Part shown: in pieces, positions 6,666 to 7,377 of the stretch | Position numbering within the stretch: position 1 is the first letter of the stretch | How the letters are laid out: the number at the start of each line of letters is the position of its first letter | Source: Bacteroidota bacterium | GTDB lineage: Bacteria; Bacteroidota; Ignavibacteria; UBA10030; UBA8401 | Assembly: GCA_030824295.1 (NCBI GenBank) | Contig: JAVBYA010000384.1 | Location: 1-7,377, forward strand | Direction: 5' to 3' | DNA: 7,377 nt | Notes under the pieces: generated by a model | Database searches by the model: none | Told to the model about the DNA's origin: nothing | The model's input: the letters and a program-made list of their open reading frames with translations, nothing else | Made by a program: the position numbers and the translations under genes

Positions 6666-6721
6666 CTGAATGCTGACAACTGATCACTGACCGCTGATAG
6701 CTGATTACCGACAGCTGATAG
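6666..6721. repeat. Eight-unit 7-bp tandem repeat, consensus CTGAYNR
   Basis: Eight gapless heptamers: CTGAATG, CTGACAA, CTGATCA, CTGACCG, CTGATAG, CTGATTA, CCGACAG, CTGATAG. The first four bases are CTGA in seven units and CCGA in one. Position 5 is a pyrimidine in seven of eight, and position 7 is a purine in all eight. The array lies in the 168-bp gap between two convergent genes and just after the end of the - strand gene. A period of seven is not coding. It recalls the short tandemly repeated heptamers of cyanobacteria in form, not in sequence. The function is unknown. Confidence 0.8.
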
Positions 6722-6733
6722 CTTTCTCCGCGC

Positions 6734-7377
6734 CTATGTGTTTTTCTGTTCATTGGTTTTATCCTGCAGCGCTTTCCGGATGACGGGAGCGACCTGCGTT
6801 CCGAACAGTTCGATGCACTTCATCATCTTGTCGTGCGGCATGGAGCCGACGCTGAACTGGATGAGGAATCGGTCGTGATGGAACAGTTCGTATTCGTACA
6901 GGATCTTATCGATGATCTGCTGCGGACTGCCAACGAAGAGTGCGCCGTGCGGTGAACACTCGGCATCGAACCGTGCGCGGGACGGCGGCGGCCAGTTCCG
7001 TTCCTTCCCGATCCTACCCATCGCCTCCGCATACGGAGGAAAATACAATTCCCGCGCTGCCTGCGCATCCTCAGCAATGAACCCGTGCGAATTGATGCTC
7101 AGCTTCAGTCCCTTCGGATCACGGTTGATGTTCTTCCAGGTGCTGCGGTACAGTTCGGCGAACGGCTCGAACCGGTCCGGCGTGCCGCCGATGATGGCGA
7201 TCGCCATCGGCAGTCCGAGCACCGCTGCACGCACCACCGATTCCGGCGTCCCGCCCACCGCCACCCAGATCGGCATCTCCGGCTGCGCCGAGCGGGGATA
7301 GATCCCCAGATCGTCGATGGCCGGACGGTGCCGTCCCGCCCATGTCAGCTTCTCCGTCTTCTGGATCTTTATCAGCA
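6734..7377 (-). CDS. Luciferase-like flavin-dependent monooxygenase, 5' partial
   Basis: C-terminal part of an LLM-class flavin-dependent oxidoreductase related to bacterial luciferase, which uses reduced FMN and oxygen to oxidise an organic substrate in the cytosol. The frame is open from the TAG stop at 6734 to the window edge, giving about 214 of the roughly 340 residues usual for the family, so the start lies beyond 7377. The first visible ATG (7276) is internal: the 33 codons before it (KTEKLTWAGRHRPAIDDLG and IYPRSAQPE) are coding and match the family. Recognisable blocks are PIWVAVGGTPESVVRAAVLG and LPMAIAIIGG (flavin/phosphate-binding region of the barrel), FAELYR, NSHGFIAED, FPPYAEAMGRIGKERNWPP, LFVGSPQQIIDKILYEYELF, HDRFLIQFSVGSMPHDKMM and LFGTQVAPVIRKAL. 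It converges on the serine hydrolase gene. The substrate cannot be told from the sequence. Confidence 0.93.
   Translation of the reverse strand, partial: LIKIQKTEKLTWAGRHRPAIDDLGIYPRSAQPEMPIWVAVGGTPESVVRAAVLGLPMAIAIIGGTPDRFEPFAELYRSTWKNINRDPKGLKLSINSHGFIAEDAQAARELYFPPYAEAMGRIGKERNWPPPSRARFDAECSPHGALFVGSPQQIIDKILYEYELFHHDRFLIQFSVGSMPHDKMMKCIELFGTQVAPVIRKALQDKTNEQKNT

Overview
This window carries six genes on the + strand and one partial gene on the - strand. None is an rRNA, tRNA, CRISPR or transposase gene. The coding sequence is moderately GC-rich by eye. The best clue to the host is the C-terminal domain of the serine hydrolase (gene ending at 6565). It has the QNFPNPFNPST block and ends in a short IKLVVVK strand, which is a type A sorting signal of the type IX secretion system (T9SS). 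That points to the Bacteroidota/Chlorobiota/Ignavibacteriota (FCB) group, and the FPNPFNPST wording is especially common outside classical Bacteroidetes, for example in Ignavibacteria-like lineages. The phylum-level placement is an inference from one domain.

Layout. (1) 19-1008: a YghZ-type aldo/keto reductase. (2) 1138-2811: a two-gene signalling operon, a soluble PAS histidine kinase followed 30 bp later by a single-domain Rcp1-like response regulator, closed by a clear rho-independent terminator at 2845-2875. (3) 2920-4476: an exported protein that joins an NlpE-like domain to a GH88 unsaturated uronyl hydrolase. (4) 4477-4701: a non-coding stretch with two small hairpins, an AT-rich island, two perfect inverted repeats and a run of ten G. 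(5) 4702-5115: a small STAS/SpoIIAA-like protein. (6) 5222-6565: a secreted serine hydrolase of the beta-lactamase/penicillin-binding fold with the T9SS signal. (7) 6566-6733: a convergent intergenic region with a 9-bp and a 7-bp tandem repeat. (8) 6734-7377, - strand: the C-terminal part of a luciferase-like flavin monooxygenase that runs off the right edge.

How the genes fit together. Only the kinase and response regulator form a clear functional unit, a Cph1/Rcp1-like pair with no DNA-binding output. The GH88 protein implies use of unsaturated uronic-acid oligosaccharides released by polysaccharide lyases, but no SusC/SusD, lyase or other locus marker is present. The remaining genes look like ordinary single transcription units. 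I found no evidence for a new multi-gene system. The most unusual items are the NlpE-GH88 fusion, the regulatory-looking region before the STAS-like gene, and the heptamer array.
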